This document shows positions 17,310 to 27,195 of a stretch of DNA of 64,000 nucleotides, in pieces. The stretch covers positions 868,001 through 932,000 of the forward strand of contig CAWGMT010000011.1 of the NCBI GenBank assembly GCA_963823675.1. Direction: 5' to 3'. The number at the start of each line of letters is the position of its first letter. Positions within the stretch are counted from its first letter, which is position 1. A program made the translations under genes and the position numbers. The DNA is from CAWGMT01 sp963823675 (lineage in GTDB: Bacteria; Planctomycetota; Planctomycetia; Isosphaerales; Isosphaeraceae). The notes beneath the pieces were generated by a model. That model was not told the DNA's origin. It ran no database searches and saw only the letters and a program-made list of their open reading frames with translations.

Positions 17310-18097
17310 TCAGCGCAGCCCTTGCTCGCGAAGCAACCTGTCGGCCCACTTCGTGTCATCGGCTTGCAGCGGCGGCTTGGATTTCTTCCGGTAATCGATC
17401 GACAGATCATAGGCGCCATCGTCGTAAGCACCGTCAAGTACGCGCCCCAGGTCGAGCGGTACGTCGGAATCCGGTTCGCGCAGGGGAATGCCGATCACGG
17501 GAAGCGGCTGGCGGATACTCACGGGCCAGTAGCGGGCGGTCTTGCGGTGCCCGGCGCGCGATACCAGGATGCGGTAATCGCTCGGAGCCAGGGGGGGGTT
17601 GGTAACCGACGGAACTCCGGTGCGAAGGAGGTCGATCTCGACCCAGTGGACGTCCGATGCCAAAGTCTCGCGGCGCTTGTCCATGAAACTCGCCCGGCCG
17701 CGCGCCCGCGAATCTTGTTCGTCGGACTGAGGACTTCGATGACCGTGACCAGTGAGCCGGTTTCGAGGTGGCGGATCTCGAGGCGGGCCTCCTCGATCTC
17801 CTCCTCGATCAGCATTGGCACAATCATTGGCTCGGCGATGGCGACCGCTGGCGCCTCCTTGGGCCTCTTCACCGACTTTCGCCTGGGTTTCTCAACACGC
17901 ACGTCGGGGACGAGCACCGCGCGGCCTGGGTCGTCGTCGTCGGAAATGTAGACGCGCAATTCCACGCGAGCCACGTAGCGGGGTCGAAGAGCCGGATTCA
18001 GGGACTTTTGAATGTGGCTGATCAACCCGTGATGCACGTCCGGCCATAAGGTCGGCGATTCCAGGTAGGGATCCATTCCGGGAAATGGCGATGGCAT
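17310..18097 (-). pseudogene. DUF4058-family protein, one frameshift
   Basis: The N-terminal part (MPSPFPGMDPYLE, WPDVHHGLISHIQ, LVTVIEVLSPTNKIRG) is unmistakably DUF4058, a family common in cyanobacteria and planctomycetes. After about 17715 the same strand must shift frame by one base to continue with SFMDKRRETLASDVHWVEID and the C-terminal YRKKSKPPLQ ... WADRLLREQGLR. The change lies in a GC-rich run (about 17693-17715), so a sequencing indel is plausible. Conserved residues on both sides are intact, about 262 residues in total, which is normal for the family. Function is unknown. The start at 18097 carries the typical MPSPFPGMDPYLE N-terminus. Confidence 0.85.
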
Positions 18098-18336
18098 GGT
18101 GGAACCTCAAGAAGACACATTAATCCCTTCCAGGTATAACCCATTTATCAACGGCTCGCCACGAGATGGGCCCATCGGCCTGATCAGGCACGATGCTCTC
18201 TTCAGTCCGCTGGTCGATCGCGTGATCTGGCGATACAATTATTGAATTGACGCGCCGGAATCAGGGCGATCGAGCTCGGTGAAGCACCAGAGCGGTTCGA
18301 TTGCCGTCCGGTATCGCAGGTCGGGAGGACCGATGT

Positions 18337-19164
18337 ATGTTACGTGCAATTTGGCTGTTGATCATCACAGGGGTGATCGTGGGGCTCATGATCTCGAGTC
18401 GGTTTGTGTCGAGAGCTCAGATCCCTGCCCGAACAGAACAGGGGGATTCGAAATCGTTGCCTGCGGAACGGTTGCCGGAAAATCCCCGAAATGGGGAGCA
18501 CTTCGGGGACGGCCAGGAGCGACGGGCGGCCCAACCCGCGCGTGGCGGTTCGCGTGCGGCGACGCTTCAGGATGCCTTGCTTCGCCCCTATGACTTCCCA
18601 TTTTCTCGCCCCACTTCCCTGGCCCAGGTTTGCGTCCACCTCAAGCAGACGCTGAAGGCGCCCGTCGTGATCGACCTGGCGGCGCTCGACCGGCAAGATG
18701 TCGAGCCGGAGGATCCCGTGCAGCTCGAGCTGGAAGGAGTACGTCTCAAGACGGGACTGAAGCTTCTGCTCGACCAGGTCGGCCTGACGTATCGAATCGA
18801 AGCCGAGGACAACTTACTGGTGATCACCGACCACGAGGGGTCGCAAGATCCCGGCGAGCGCATCTGGGCCGAGCTTCGCGCCTTGCACCGCGACGTGCAC
18901 GACCTGCAGGATTCGATGGACGAGCTGCGTGAGTTCTTCGGGGATGATCGGCAGAGTGGGCCGCGAGTGCGCAAGCCGACCATTATTGAGGAGATGCCCG
19001 AAGGCGTCATTGAGCGGCGCGAGCAGGCCCCGGAGAAACCCGGCAAGGCCGGCGAGAAACCCTCGGGAAAGGCCGCCGAAAGGCCCAAGGGTTCGGGCGC
19101 GCAGCCAGGCTCGAAGGAGCCGTCGCCACGAATACCGCTCGCTTTCCCGCGTCGACACCGGTGA
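18337..19164 (+). CDS. Membrane-anchored protein with a secretin/TonB short N-terminal-like domain
   Basis: A 275-residue protein. The N-terminal helix (WLLIITGVIVGLMISSRF) acts as a signal anchor. Residues about 85-155 (LAQVCVHLKQTLKAPVVIDL ... GLKLLLDQVGLTYRIEAEDN) resemble the short N-terminal (STN/FecR-secretin type) domain found in many planctomycete proteins. A coiled-coil-like stretch follows (LRALHRDVHDLQDSMDELRE), then a Lys/Pro/Glu-rich tail. The ATG at 18337 is chosen because GGGAGG lies at 18323-18328. It is likely extracytoplasmic and could mediate protein-protein contact. No specific role can be given. Confidence 0.7.
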   Translation: MLRAIWLLIITGVIVGLMISSRFVSRAQIPARTEQGDSKSLPAERLPENPRNGEHFGDGQERRAAQPARGGSRAATLQDALLRPYDFPFSRPTSLAQVCVHLKQTLKAPVVIDLAALDRQDVEPEDPVQLELEGVRLKTGLKLLLDQVGLTYRIEAEDNLLVITDHEGSQDPGERIWAELRALHRDVHDLQDSMDELREFFGDDRQSGPRVRKPTIIEEMPEGVIERREQAPEKPGKAGEKPSGKAAERPKGSGAQPGSKEPSPRIPLAFPRRHR

Positions 19165-19224
19165 GAGAATTCTGCGGTACTTCAAACACTTCTCCCTCAA
19201 GGCTTCGGAATCCCCGGAATCACG

Positions 19225-20501
19225 ATGCGGCAGTCGGGAAATGCGATCGCAGCTCGGGCGCGAGCGCAAGCAGGCGACGAACCGAGCACGACGAGCGGTC
19301 GGTCTCGTCCGGCCGGGCGCCGGACGACGGGCGCGGAGCCCGCGCGAAGCTGGTTATTCGAGCCCAAGACGGCCATCTGGATCGCGCTCGGCGCGGCTCT
19401 CGTACTCGGCGGGGGCCGCAAGCTGCTCGCAAGCTGGCGTGCGCGGCGGGCGATCGCGCGACTGGCTTTTCCCAATGCCACGCCCGAGGAGATCGAGCTG
19501 GTCGCGGATCACGGTGCGCCGGCGTATGGGAGCTCTTGCGCGTCTTCAGCGCAGCCGGCACATCACCCCAGCAACAAGCGGCCGCCGGCCGCGCATTGGC
19601 TCGGCTCTGGCAAAAGGACGAGCTCGTGGCCGAGGAAGAGCAAGCGGTCGTTCGCCGCGGTTTCACCGTCACGTGGAAGGCCCGCCGCCGCTACCCCCGT
19701 GCGTTACGGTCCGAGATCCCGGTCTCGGTCGCGTACGAGGTCCCGTTCCTTCGCGACGACGGCCGGGGTATCGGGCCGGACAACCTGGAATGGTCGCATC
19801 GCGTGCTCGGAGTGCGCCGCGCGGCACTCGAGGAGTTCTCGGCCTGGAAGCCAGGCCGAGGTCAGGTCGCCTTTACAATCGTTCCGGGCGACTTCGAGAG
19901 CAATGGCCCGCATCGCCTCGTGCTTCAGACTCGCGTGCGCACCGCCGGCTTGTCCGGGCGCTGGGAGATCGAGCTGCCGCACATCCCGTTCAACTTCGAA
20001 TTCGATCCGATCCTGCGGATCGAGTCGATGCTCACACTGCCGGATGCCGCCAGGGACGAGCTCATCTCTCGTGCGCTCTGGCTCGAGCCTACCTTCCTTG
20101 GTAACGGAGAGCCGTCGCGTTACGTTGCTGTCGGGGACGAGTGGACCTTGAAGAACCCGCCCTGTCTCGCCGTTGCGACACCGCTGCCGTGCGATCTGGC
20201 GCATGTGATCTCGATCGAGCTGGACGGGGTTCCGGGCCGTTTTCCAGCGGGACGGATCGTTCTGAGCGACCAGGGCCCCGGGGTTCGCGACCCGAGCACT
20301 CCGCGGCCGCAGCCCGCGCGCTTCGAGCTCAGCTCGATCTCGAGCTTGCCGCAGGACGCCATCGATCGGCCGGGTATTCGCCGCATGCGGCTTGTGCTCG
20401 AGGCCGATCCCGCTTGCGGATGGGCTGATCCCGACATCCGCTCAATCTGGCCGGGCCGCATCGAGACTGGCTGGGTGGAGGTTGAGATCGTCCGGCGGTA
20501 G
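19225..20501 (+). CDS. Membrane-anchored hypothetical protein, one frameshift
   Basis: The first ~100 residues (frame starting at 19225) contain a membrane helix (AIWIALGAALVLGGGRKLLA) and end in EEIELVADHGAPA. The remaining ~325 residues continue one frame away from about 19525 with VWELLRVFSAAGTSPQQQ and finish at RIETGWVEVEIVRR. Adding one G after GCCGGC near 19522 restores a single 425-residue protein. The C-terminal part is beta-rich (FTIVPGDFESNGPHRLVLQT, WEIELPHIPFNFEFDP), which suggests an extracytoplasmic beta-sandwich. I do not recognise the family beyond similarity of style to planctomycete proteins. It follows the STN-like gene on the same strand. Confidence 0.55.
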
Positions 20502-20900
20502 GGACTGGCTGGGGTTGCGGGCGGGGGCAGGCGACCGGCCGCCGCCGGGTGGTGGGAAAGCCCCGGCGGCCGGCGACAATCCGGGCGCCTCTTGCACGGG
20601 AGGTTCAAGAGCCAGTTGGTCGAGGATGCGTGCTATTGATCTGGTCGGGGTTCAATCAGCCGTGGCAGCGCACTACGGGGTCGATCCACTCTCCGTCGTT
20701 TGGTTAGCGTGAGCCCAATCGGTTCTTTGCTCGCCCCGGCTGCCAAAGGACATTGCCATCAAAGTCGTAGAGAGGAATGCCAAGGCGCAGGAAATCGGTC
20801 ATCAAGGCACTTCTTACGAGGGCACAGCGGTACCGGTTACTACCAGATGGAGATCCGAGCGGACGGAACCATCCTGGCAGGTGGCCGGAGCGGCCAAATG
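20502..20900. other. Intergenic stretch without recognisable gene
   Basis: No recognisable gene in about 400 bases between the hypothetical protein and the hairpin next to the insertion sequence. Confidence 0.5.
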
Positions 20901-20959
20901 TGTCAGGAACCTTTTGCCGGAACGGCCCGTGGGGTGCTTTGCACAAAAGGTTCCTGACA
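20901..20959. repeat. Perfect 16-bp inverted repeat at the IS target site
   Basis: TGTCAGGAACCTTTTG (20901-20916) and its exact reverse complement (20944-20959) flank a 27-base loop. The right arm contains most of the 11-bp sequence duplicated by the adjacent insertion sequence. It could be the end of an older element or a stem-loop preferred as a target. Confidence 0.75.
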
Positions 20960-20960
20960 G

Positions 20961-22487
20961 GAATGGCACTCGGTTATTCCCCTAAGCCGCTTGCAGTAGG
21001 CGTTTCGCGCCTTTCGTCGCGGTTCCATAAGAAACTTTTGTGCCTTCGGTCGTCGTTTGTTGCGCGCGGCTCGACGCGGCCGGGTCGATCGCCGACCTCG
21101 TGCGCCGAAATCGCAGTGAGCATCACCTCCACCAAGTATTCCCTGACGCTGGGCGTTGCTTGTCGCAAGGCCTCCTGGAGCGCCGTCATCGTCTGAAGCG
21201 TTCCCTTGAAGCTCAACTGTCGCGGTTGCTTACCGTGCGCCTCGGCGGCCTGGGCCGCCACGCCTCGGATCAAGTTGTAAGACAGTAAATGTATCCAGAT
21301 CTCCTTCTCCACCATATCAGGCGTCTTGCATCGCAGCACGTCCATTTGGAGTACGTCTTTAATTGAGCGTAAATCTAATTCTATGTTCCATCGTTGTAGG
21401 AAAAGGTCTGCCAGCTCTTCCTTGGTGTACGCCTCCGCGTCGAGCATCGTCGTCACCAGCACCAGCTCGTTGACTCGGAAGCCGGGCTGCTGAACCTTGA
21501 ATCGCAGTTCGCGGACCTTGATCTCGCTGGGGATCTGCGCATAGGTTTCCTCGTCCATCCATTCGGGCCGCTCCGGCTTGGTCCAGGTGACAACGTGGTC
21601 CTCGACGCCCAGCCGTCGGCCGCGGCGGAAGTCGAACCTCCGGCGCTGGTGCATCCGGAACAGGCTGTCAACGTTCCGCTGCATCAGGTCCGCGATCATG
21701 AAAAACGAGGCATAACAGCGGTCCCCCAGCATGATTTCGCCTGCCTCGAGGCCATCCAGCAACGTGCGGAACAAGGCCGTCTCGCCTGTCTCCTTTCCTT
21801 TGTACGGCCCCAGCGCCAGGTCGCGAACGACACCCGTGGCCAGCGAAATGATCCCTACCATCCGAACTACGGGGAAACCCAAACCGATGCCCTGGGTGTT
21901 CGCCTGAGGGAAGGCTTGTTGGTTCTGTACGGTGTCGGGCATCGAGGCGGTCGTGCCGTCGACCAGCGAGACCTTGCGTCCCTTCCACAGCCAATCGGCG
22001 TTTGCACCGGCGTCCACTTTCTGAGCGGTCTGACGGACCAGCCGAACAATGACCCCGAGAGGGAGCCGCCGGCGTGCATCACAATAACTGTTAGTCTCCG
22101 GCGCGCAAGGTTTGCGATGGTTGATGGCCAGCCAGACGATCAGCCGCGCGACCGCCGCACGACACGAGTGGTCGGGGTCGAGCACCTGGGAGAGGAACAG
22201 GCAGAGGGTCACGAAAGGTGTGTAGATGCGATCCTTGAATTTGACCCGCTCTGCCGCCAGTGCCGACCTGACCGTGTCGGCGTCGAGGATCTCGTGAAAG
22301 GGAAGGAGCTGGGACTCGCGAAGGGACTTGACCTTTTCCAGAATCCACCGTCGCGTAGTCTGGGGCATTGTCGGCCTCCTTGCCGGACAGGGTTTGGATC
22401 TTGCAAGCACCAATCCTTGTCCCAAGGAGGACGATATTTGTCTATCCCACTTCTCCGAAACAACTTACGAATTTCCGAGTGCCATTC
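20961..22487 (-). mobile_element. Complete IS4-family insertion sequence (1527 bp)
   Basis: The ends are inverted repeats: GAATGGCACTCGG at 20961-20973 is the reverse complement of 22475-22487, and after two mismatched bases ATTC also matches. GTTCCTGACAG occurs immediately outside both ends (20950-20960 and 22488-22498), an 11-bp target duplication in the size range usual for IS4-type elements. One transposase gene fills the element. Intact ends, an intact gene and identical target duplications indicate recent insertion. Confidence 0.92.
20974..22368 (-). CDS. IS4-family DDE transposase
   Basis: A 464-residue protein with the DDE catalytic layout of IS4 transposases. The first Asp is in SLVDGTTASMPDT, the second in IMLGDRCYASFFM, and the Glu region is FLQRWNIELDLRSIKDVLQ (the YREK-like signature). 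The N-terminus (LEKVKSLRESQLLPFHEILD) fits related planctomycete elements. The ATG at 22368 is chosen because AGGAGG lies just upstream; an extension of 19 residues beyond it is unlike the family. No frameshift, so the enzyme is probably active. It moves the element by cut-and-paste. Confidence 0.93.
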   Translation of the reverse strand: MPQTTRRWILEKVKSLRESQLLPFHEILDADTVRSALAAERVKFKDRIYTPFVTLCLFLSQVLDPDHSCRAAVARLIVWLAINHRKPCAPETNSYCDARRRLPLGVIVRLVRQTAQKVDAGANADWLWKGRKVSLVDGTTASMPDTVQNQQAFPQANTQGIGLGFPVVRMVGIISLATGVVRDLALGPYKGKETGETALFRTLLDGLEAGEIMLGDRCYASFFMIADLMQRNVDSLFRMHQRRRFDFRRGRRLGVEDHVVTWTKPERPEWMDEETYAQIPSEIKVRELRFKVQQPGFRVNELVLVTTMLDAEAYTKEELADLFLQRWNIELDLRSIKDVLQMDVLRCKTPDMVEKEIWIHLLSYNLIRGVAAQAAEAHGKQPRQLSFKGTLQTMTALQEALRQATPSVREYLVEVMLTAISAHEVGDRPGRVEPRATNDDRRHKSFLWNRDERRETPTASGLGE

Positions 22488-22778
22488 GTTCCTGACAGAT
22501 GTTCCCGTGTCATCATCGGGGCGGGCGAGCCCTCCCCCCTATGTGCCCTCCTTTCGTCTCTCCATCCCAGCAGTCGAATCATTCCTCCCCATGAACTCCC
22601 CCGCTTGCTGCGCTGTGTGCGGCGACTGCGCGGAGGCTGTTTCCGGCTCGAGTGTTGGACGGCGCCGACAATCCCCCCAACCCCGGTATCGCGAACCGAT
22701 GCCGGAGGATTTGGTTTCTCAGCGTTGTGCATGACCAGAGGCGCGTTGCGCGATGGCAACCGCCTCGATCAATATAAG

Positions 22779-24208
22779 CTACGGCGTGGGCAGCGGACTG
22801 AGTTGGAAGCCCAGCATCGCCGCCTTTCGCTTCAGCGACTTGAGGATGTTAGCCGCCACCTTGGCCTCGTACTCTTCCATCGACTGCGTTACGTACTCTT
22901 GGCCGTACTTGAGCATCCGGTAGACCAAACACGCCAACTTGTGCGCGGTGGCCTTGACTGCTCCGAGTCCGCCGAGCCGACTGCGGATGCGGCGGTAGAA
23001 CAGGCCCAACGGCGTCATTGTTTTGCCCAGCGACCGGGCACACATCCGCAGCGCGATGGTCACTCGGTTCGTGCCCTTGCGATGGCCGCGGCGTCTCTTC
23101 GTCTTGTTGCTCTCATCCTGCGGCGGACACAGCCGCAGCCAACTGGCGAAGTGTTTCTCGGTGGGAAAGCGGCTGACGTCCACGCCGATTTCAGCCAGAA
23201 TCACCAGGGCCGTTCCCACGTCGATCCCCTCGATCATTGTCAGGTCCACGCCCAAGGCCTGGAACAACGGGCCGGTCGCCTCGAACCGCACGTCGTTGCT
23301 CTTGCGCCGCGCTTCCGCGGCTTGACAACCCGAGTCTTTTCTCCCGCCCGGTTGGGGAAATTGGCCAGTTCTGCTTGGACCTGCTGGTCGCACTCGGTGA
23401 TCTGTCGATGATGGAACTGGTACAACTCATAGGCCTGCCGAAGCTCGAAAAGATGCTCGGGCCGCCACGTTCCTTCCAACGCAAGGGCTATCTCTTCCTC
23501 ACTGTGCTGACATCGCTCATGGCGCAGTTCAGCCAGTTTGATGGGGTCACGTTCGCCCTCCAGGATGGCTTCGATGATCGACATACCGGTCAGCCCCGTG
23601 ATGTCGCTGACGACTTCGGTCAGTTTGACATTCATTTGCTCCATGGCCTTCTGCATGTGCTGGGCGTGGCTGGCGGCGTAGCGAACCTGCATCTGCCGCT
23701 GCCGCCAGTAGGCACGCAGCGCCAGCACGGAATCCGGAGGCCGAAACGACGCACGCAAGAGACCGTAGGAGTGCAACCGTTGGATCCACTGCGCGTCGAG
23801 CACGTCCGTCTTGGGGCGCGCGCCGCAACGCGAAAGTTGCCCCGGTTCCACCAGCTTGACGTCGAAGCCCTCCGATTCAAGGAGCTCGAACAGAGGAATC
23901 CAGTAGATGCCGGTGGATTCCAAAGCGATCGTTTTCACGCAGCACTTCTTTAACCACGCGGCGATCTCCTGAAGATCGACGGTGTTGGCGCCGAACTGCC
24001 GGACTGGGTTGGCGTCGCGGTCAGCGGGGACGCAGACCATATGCATGTTGGAATGAACATCGATTCCACACGCGTCTGGGTTGAGGACACTGAGCCCCGC
24101 TGACGAGGCGGGGACGGGGACGGGACGCGATCTCTCCCGCGACTTGTTGGGCTTGGCTGGCTTCTTGGGCTTGGTTGGCTTCTTGGGCTCTTCGTTTGGA
24201 GCGACCAT
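22779..24208 (-). pseudogene. IS110-family transposase, frameshifted
   Basis: The N-terminal part (from 24208) has the RuvC-like DEDD fold start GIDVHSNMHMVCVP, then ALESTGIYWIPLFELLE and TDVLDAQWIQRLHSYGLL, all diagnostic of IS110. Near 23300-23340 the frame changes. The continuation carries the C-terminal transposase_20 domain with the reactive-serine region: IEGIDVGTALVILAEIGVD, FASWLRLCPPQD and RRRGHRKGTNRVTIALRM. Ending LGFQLSPLPTP at 22779. The N-terminus has an unusual Lys/Pro-rich leader (about 30 residues). No terminal inverted repeats are expected for IS110. Whether the frameshift is real or a sequencing error cannot be told; both halves are well conserved. Confidence 0.88.
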
Positions 24209-24739
24209 GGATGTCTCCGGTTCGCGGATGTGGGTGGTGAAACAACAAGGCGCCGCGAGCCAAGAGGGGTATCGGGGACGTTTGAAGTCTCCCCAACGGG
24301 ATCAATACCACGCCGGGAAAACCCGGCAGGCAAGTCGCCAATGACAAGGTCGAAGCCTCTCGGGCCAAGCTCCACCTCGGGCAGGAAGCACCAAAGGGAA
24401 TACGGCCACTGACTCGCGTCACCAACCCGCAGAATAGAGACGAGTCGCGAGCAGAACCAGATCTCCCCGACCCAAGTTCACGGGACGCGAGGGCGCCGCC
24501 GAAGGTGGCACGACCGGTTCTACCGCAACTCAAAATCCGGTCCCGGCAAGGGGGTGTGGGTTCAACGGATTGACCAGAAGTTGGACCTCATCTTGACTCA
24601 GCTCGGGATCGACTCCGTTACGCGTCCGGGTTCCGCATGGCAGGCACTGGCGGAGTGACCTCGGATCGAACATCGCAGCCATCAGGGCCTACCGGTACAA
24701 TTTGGCTATTGGCTCCAATGGCCAATCATCCCATGGGAG
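24209..24739 (-). other. Non-coding region upstream of the IS110 transposase, candidate bridge-RNA end
   Basis: No protein gene. It contains stem-loops CGCCGGGAAAACCCGGC (about 24312-24328) and GGGGACGTTTGAAGTCTCCC (about 24275-24294). In IS110-type elements a structured bridge RNA is encoded in a non-coding end next to the transposase, 5' of the gene in one subgroup. That this region holds one is an inference; its limits are not visible. Confidence 0.3.
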
Positions 24740-26152
24740 TTGTTGATCGTGTTGAATCGCAACGACGCAAGAGAGTTCGCTCCCACGCCTGCGCCGGTCC
24801 GGCAGCCCCAATTGAGGCGGTGGCTGGCGAGACGGGCGCGGCAGCTTGTGATCGTGGCCGTGGCCGTGGCTGCGTCTCTGATCGTTCTCGCATGTGGTGT
24901 GGCGCTGCGGCGCGCCACATGTTTGATCGGGCTGCCCGACATCGGCGACCCCTTCGACGTCGCGGCATTTCGCGCCTGTAGCGTCTCCGACGAGCCGGAT
25001 GCGTTCGTGCTTTTCCGGCAAGCTGCGAACAAGCTGGGCCGGATGCCACCCCTGGAACAACCGGCGCGACGACTCGCTCCCGCGTTCGCCTGGTCAAAAG
25101 CGGACCCGAAGCTCCGCGAGTGGGCCTTGGCCAATTCCGACGCACTGACCCTCTTCCGTCAAGCGACGGAACGACCCGATGGAATTGGACGTTCGACCAT
25201 CGATCCGCTCTGGCCGGGCTTTTCGGCCGTCGCGCTTGGCGAGTTCGCCAGCCTGGCGCTGCTCGAAGCCTCGCGACTGGAGGAGCAGGGGGACATGGCA
25301 GCAGCCTGGAGCTGGTATCGTGCGGTCCTGCGCATGAGGCGCCACGTGATGCGTCGAGGCGACGTCTCCGAACGGGTTTTTGTCGACCTCAATTGCCGAG
25401 TTCTAGCGTCGCGCATCGGTGACTGGGCGACCGACGCGAGAACCCGGCCCGCCCTGATTCGCACTGCCCTGGAGGACGCTGTCGCCTGTGAGCCCAAACC
25501 CGATTGGGACGCGTTTTCTCTGAAGCTCCAGTATCTGGAATTCATGAGCTTGCTAGCCACGCCCGACGTCTGGATTCAGCAAGGCGATGACGAGGGCCGA
25601 AAGTTTCGACTTGGCGCACTGTCGTTGCCCCCGAACATCGAGGCGTCCGTCTACGCCGCGCGCCGGTTTCTCAGCAACGAGCCCGAGCGTAGCCGACGTG
25701 TAATCCGGCTCGCCTTTGCAAACTGGCTGGCCCACGCGCGAGAACAGGACCCGCGGAGACGCAAGCCAGCGGTTCGGGCGACCTTTCGCTGCGAGAAGCA
25801 AAACATAACGCTGGCCTTCTATCCGGCGGACGCGGCCACGCGGGCCGACACGGGTGGCTTGTCGCCACAAGACCTGGCGTCCTGGCTCATGACTGCTCGG
25901 GACGCAAAGATGCTCCTGCAAGGGCACTGGCCCGCGATTCGAATTGCGGAGCAGCGACAACACCGTGCGTTAGTTGTGTTGCTCGCCCAGGAGCTGTATC
26001 AGCGAAAAACCGGCAAGCTCCCTGCTTCCGAAAATGCACTCGTCGGACCGTATCTGAACCATTTGCCCGGCGACGGCTCAGATGAGGTCGACGACGGAAC
26101 CGCACAGACGGTTGCGGAACCGGTAAGCACAGATTCCAGCAAGCCCGGCTGA
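24740..26152 (+). CDS. Hypothetical membrane-anchored protein
   Basis: A 470-residue protein with one N-terminal membrane helix (LVIVAVAVAASLIVLACGVA). Long alpha-helical sequence follows (DALTLFRQATE, LEEQGDMAAAWSWYRAVLRM) that is suggestive of TPR-like packing. A short C-terminal feature LYQRKTGKLPASENALVGPY resembles a type-II-pseudopilin-like segment seen at the ends of several planctomycete proteins. The start is uncertain: TTG at 24740 follows GGGAG, and a GTG nine bases later is also possible. Predicted location is the cytoplasmic membrane with the bulk outside. Function unknown. It is flanked by the IS110 remnant and by integrase-associated fragments, so it may belong to accessory DNA. 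Confidence 0.65.
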   Translation: MLIVLNRNDAREFAPTPAPVRQPQLRRWLARRARQLVIVAVAVAASLIVLACGVALRRATCLIGLPDIGDPFDVAAFRACSVSDEPDAFVLFRQAANKLGRMPPLEQPARRLAPAFAWSKADPKLREWALANSDALTLFRQATERPDGIGRSTIDPLWPGFSAVALGEFASLALLEASRLEEQGDMAAAWSWYRAVLRMRRHVMRRGDVSERVFVDLNCRVLASRIGDWATDARTRPALIRTALEDAVACEPKPDWDAFSLKLQYLEFMSLLATPDVWIQQGDDEGRKFRLGALSLPPNIEASVYAARRFLSNEPERSRRVIRLAFANWLAHAREQDPRRRKPAVRATFRCEKQNITLAFYPADAATRADTGGLSPQDLASWLMTARDAKMLLQGHWPAIRIAEQRQHRALVVLLAQELYQRKTGKLPASENALVGPYLNHLPGDGSDEVDDGTAQTVAEPVSTDSSKPG

Positions 26153-26272
26153 TCGGCCCCAAGGCTTGCGGCGGGCAGTCCCGCTGCATCTGGTAACGGT
26201 CCAGCGCAAGAAATCAAAGAGCGCGGCTGTCCAGAGCAGTCGTCCTGGTTCTGCGGGGCGGCTGTCTTGTGC

Positions 26273-26488
26273 TTACAGGTTTTCGTCGCCGTTGACCGGC
26301 ACTCGCATTCCGTGAGTGACTCTCGATACGGAGTGTTCCCTTTCGTTGTTCCGTGCCTCATGATCCAAGGGAAATCCCGATCGCAGCACCGAAATCCTCT
26401 TCACCATCGCGACGAGCCCGTCGCGCACGGCCTCGGGCAGTCGGTCCCAGGCGTCGATGACGGCGGCCAGATCGGAGTCATACTTCAA
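26273..26488 (-). CDS. Small hypothetical protein, integrase-associated type
   Basis: A 71-residue protein with DLAAVIDAWDRLPEAVRDGLVAMVKRIS. This helical WxxLPxxxRxxIxxMV pattern is, from memory, frequent in short planctomycete genes beside site-specific integrases. The last 35 residues lack pattern. It lies next to an att-like tmRNA fragment at 26655. No integrase is present, so this is probably a leftover of an integrated element. Confidence 0.4.
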   Translation of the reverse strand: MKYDSDLAAVIDAWDRLPEAVRDGLVAMVKRISVLRSGFPLDHEARNNEREHSVSRVTHGMRVPVNGDENL

Positions 26489-26654
26489 GGGACCGGTAGC
26501 GCTTTTGGTAGCGCGCGATGCACGCGGAGCGGCGTCCGGCGTCGCTTGTTGACGTAATTCGGCTTGGCCCTGATGCGTCGCAACGTCTTTATTTCTAACG
26601 GGCTTAGACCTGCCCTGACGGGTTCTGTCCTGACTAGACGCATGTTCAGAAAAA

Positions 26655-26698
26655 GTGGAGGCGGCGGGAATTGCACCCGTGGCCCTGTTTCCAAAACT
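26655..26698 (-). other. tmRNA/tRNA 3'-end-like fragment (att-like repeat, left copy)
   Basis: On the minus strand this reads ...CGGGTGCAATTCCCGCCGCC followed by TCCACT. It is a T-arm plus acceptor-stem 3' half as found at the end of tmRNA genes. It matches 34157-34200 in the same orientation with only a few differences. No 5' half is nearby. Such fragments are typical of attachment sites left by elements that integrate into ssrA. Confidence 0.5.
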
Positions 26699-26746
26699 CG
26701 TTGTCCAGAATGCGGTTATGACTTATGGGCTGCGGACGCGCAGGAG

Positions 26747-26848
26747 ATGTGTCGGGGGGACGAGGCACTCAGGGAGCTGGTCACGAGTTGGCAGCGCCTG
26801 ACGCCATCGGTCAGGACCGCAATCCTGGATCTGTCTCGACACCACTGA
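26747..26848 (+). pseudogene. C-terminal fragment of a small integrase-associated protein
   Basis: It encodes about 33 residues, ALRELVTSWQRLTPSVRTAI then LDLSRHH and a stop. The WxxLxxxxRxAI pattern is like that of the gene at 26273 and of proteins next to integrases. No convincing start or upstream domain. Interpreted as debris of an integrated element. Confidence 0.35.
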
Positions 26849-27195
26849 TCCTTGGGGCGCCGATGGCAGACGTGAAGAATCCAATCGGTGTCGTGGGGGT
26901 GTCGAGCAAGTCTTACACTTGGATGCGCCACCCAACGCGAACGACGCATTCGCCGCAATTCAGCAGCAAGTGGTGCCGCTAGCTCCTCAGATCCACTGTT
27001 GTTACCGTGGAGAGAGCTCCAGACGCCGCTGGCCGGGCTGAGTGGCGATGCCCGGCGACGAGCGATGCCGACGCAGGGTGACACCGCCCGGCCATTTCCT
27101 CGACGCCGACGCGGGCCCTTCGCGAAAAAGCTGACGGTGCCGGCGTGTGAAGTGCCTCTGTTTTCGCTTGCGAGACAACCGTGGCGCCCGCTGAT
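26849..27195. other. Intergenic stretch without recognisable gene
   Basis: About 350 bases before the ECF sigma factor gene. No gene or clear structure seen; the promoter of the sigma gene is presumably here. Confidence 0.45.
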
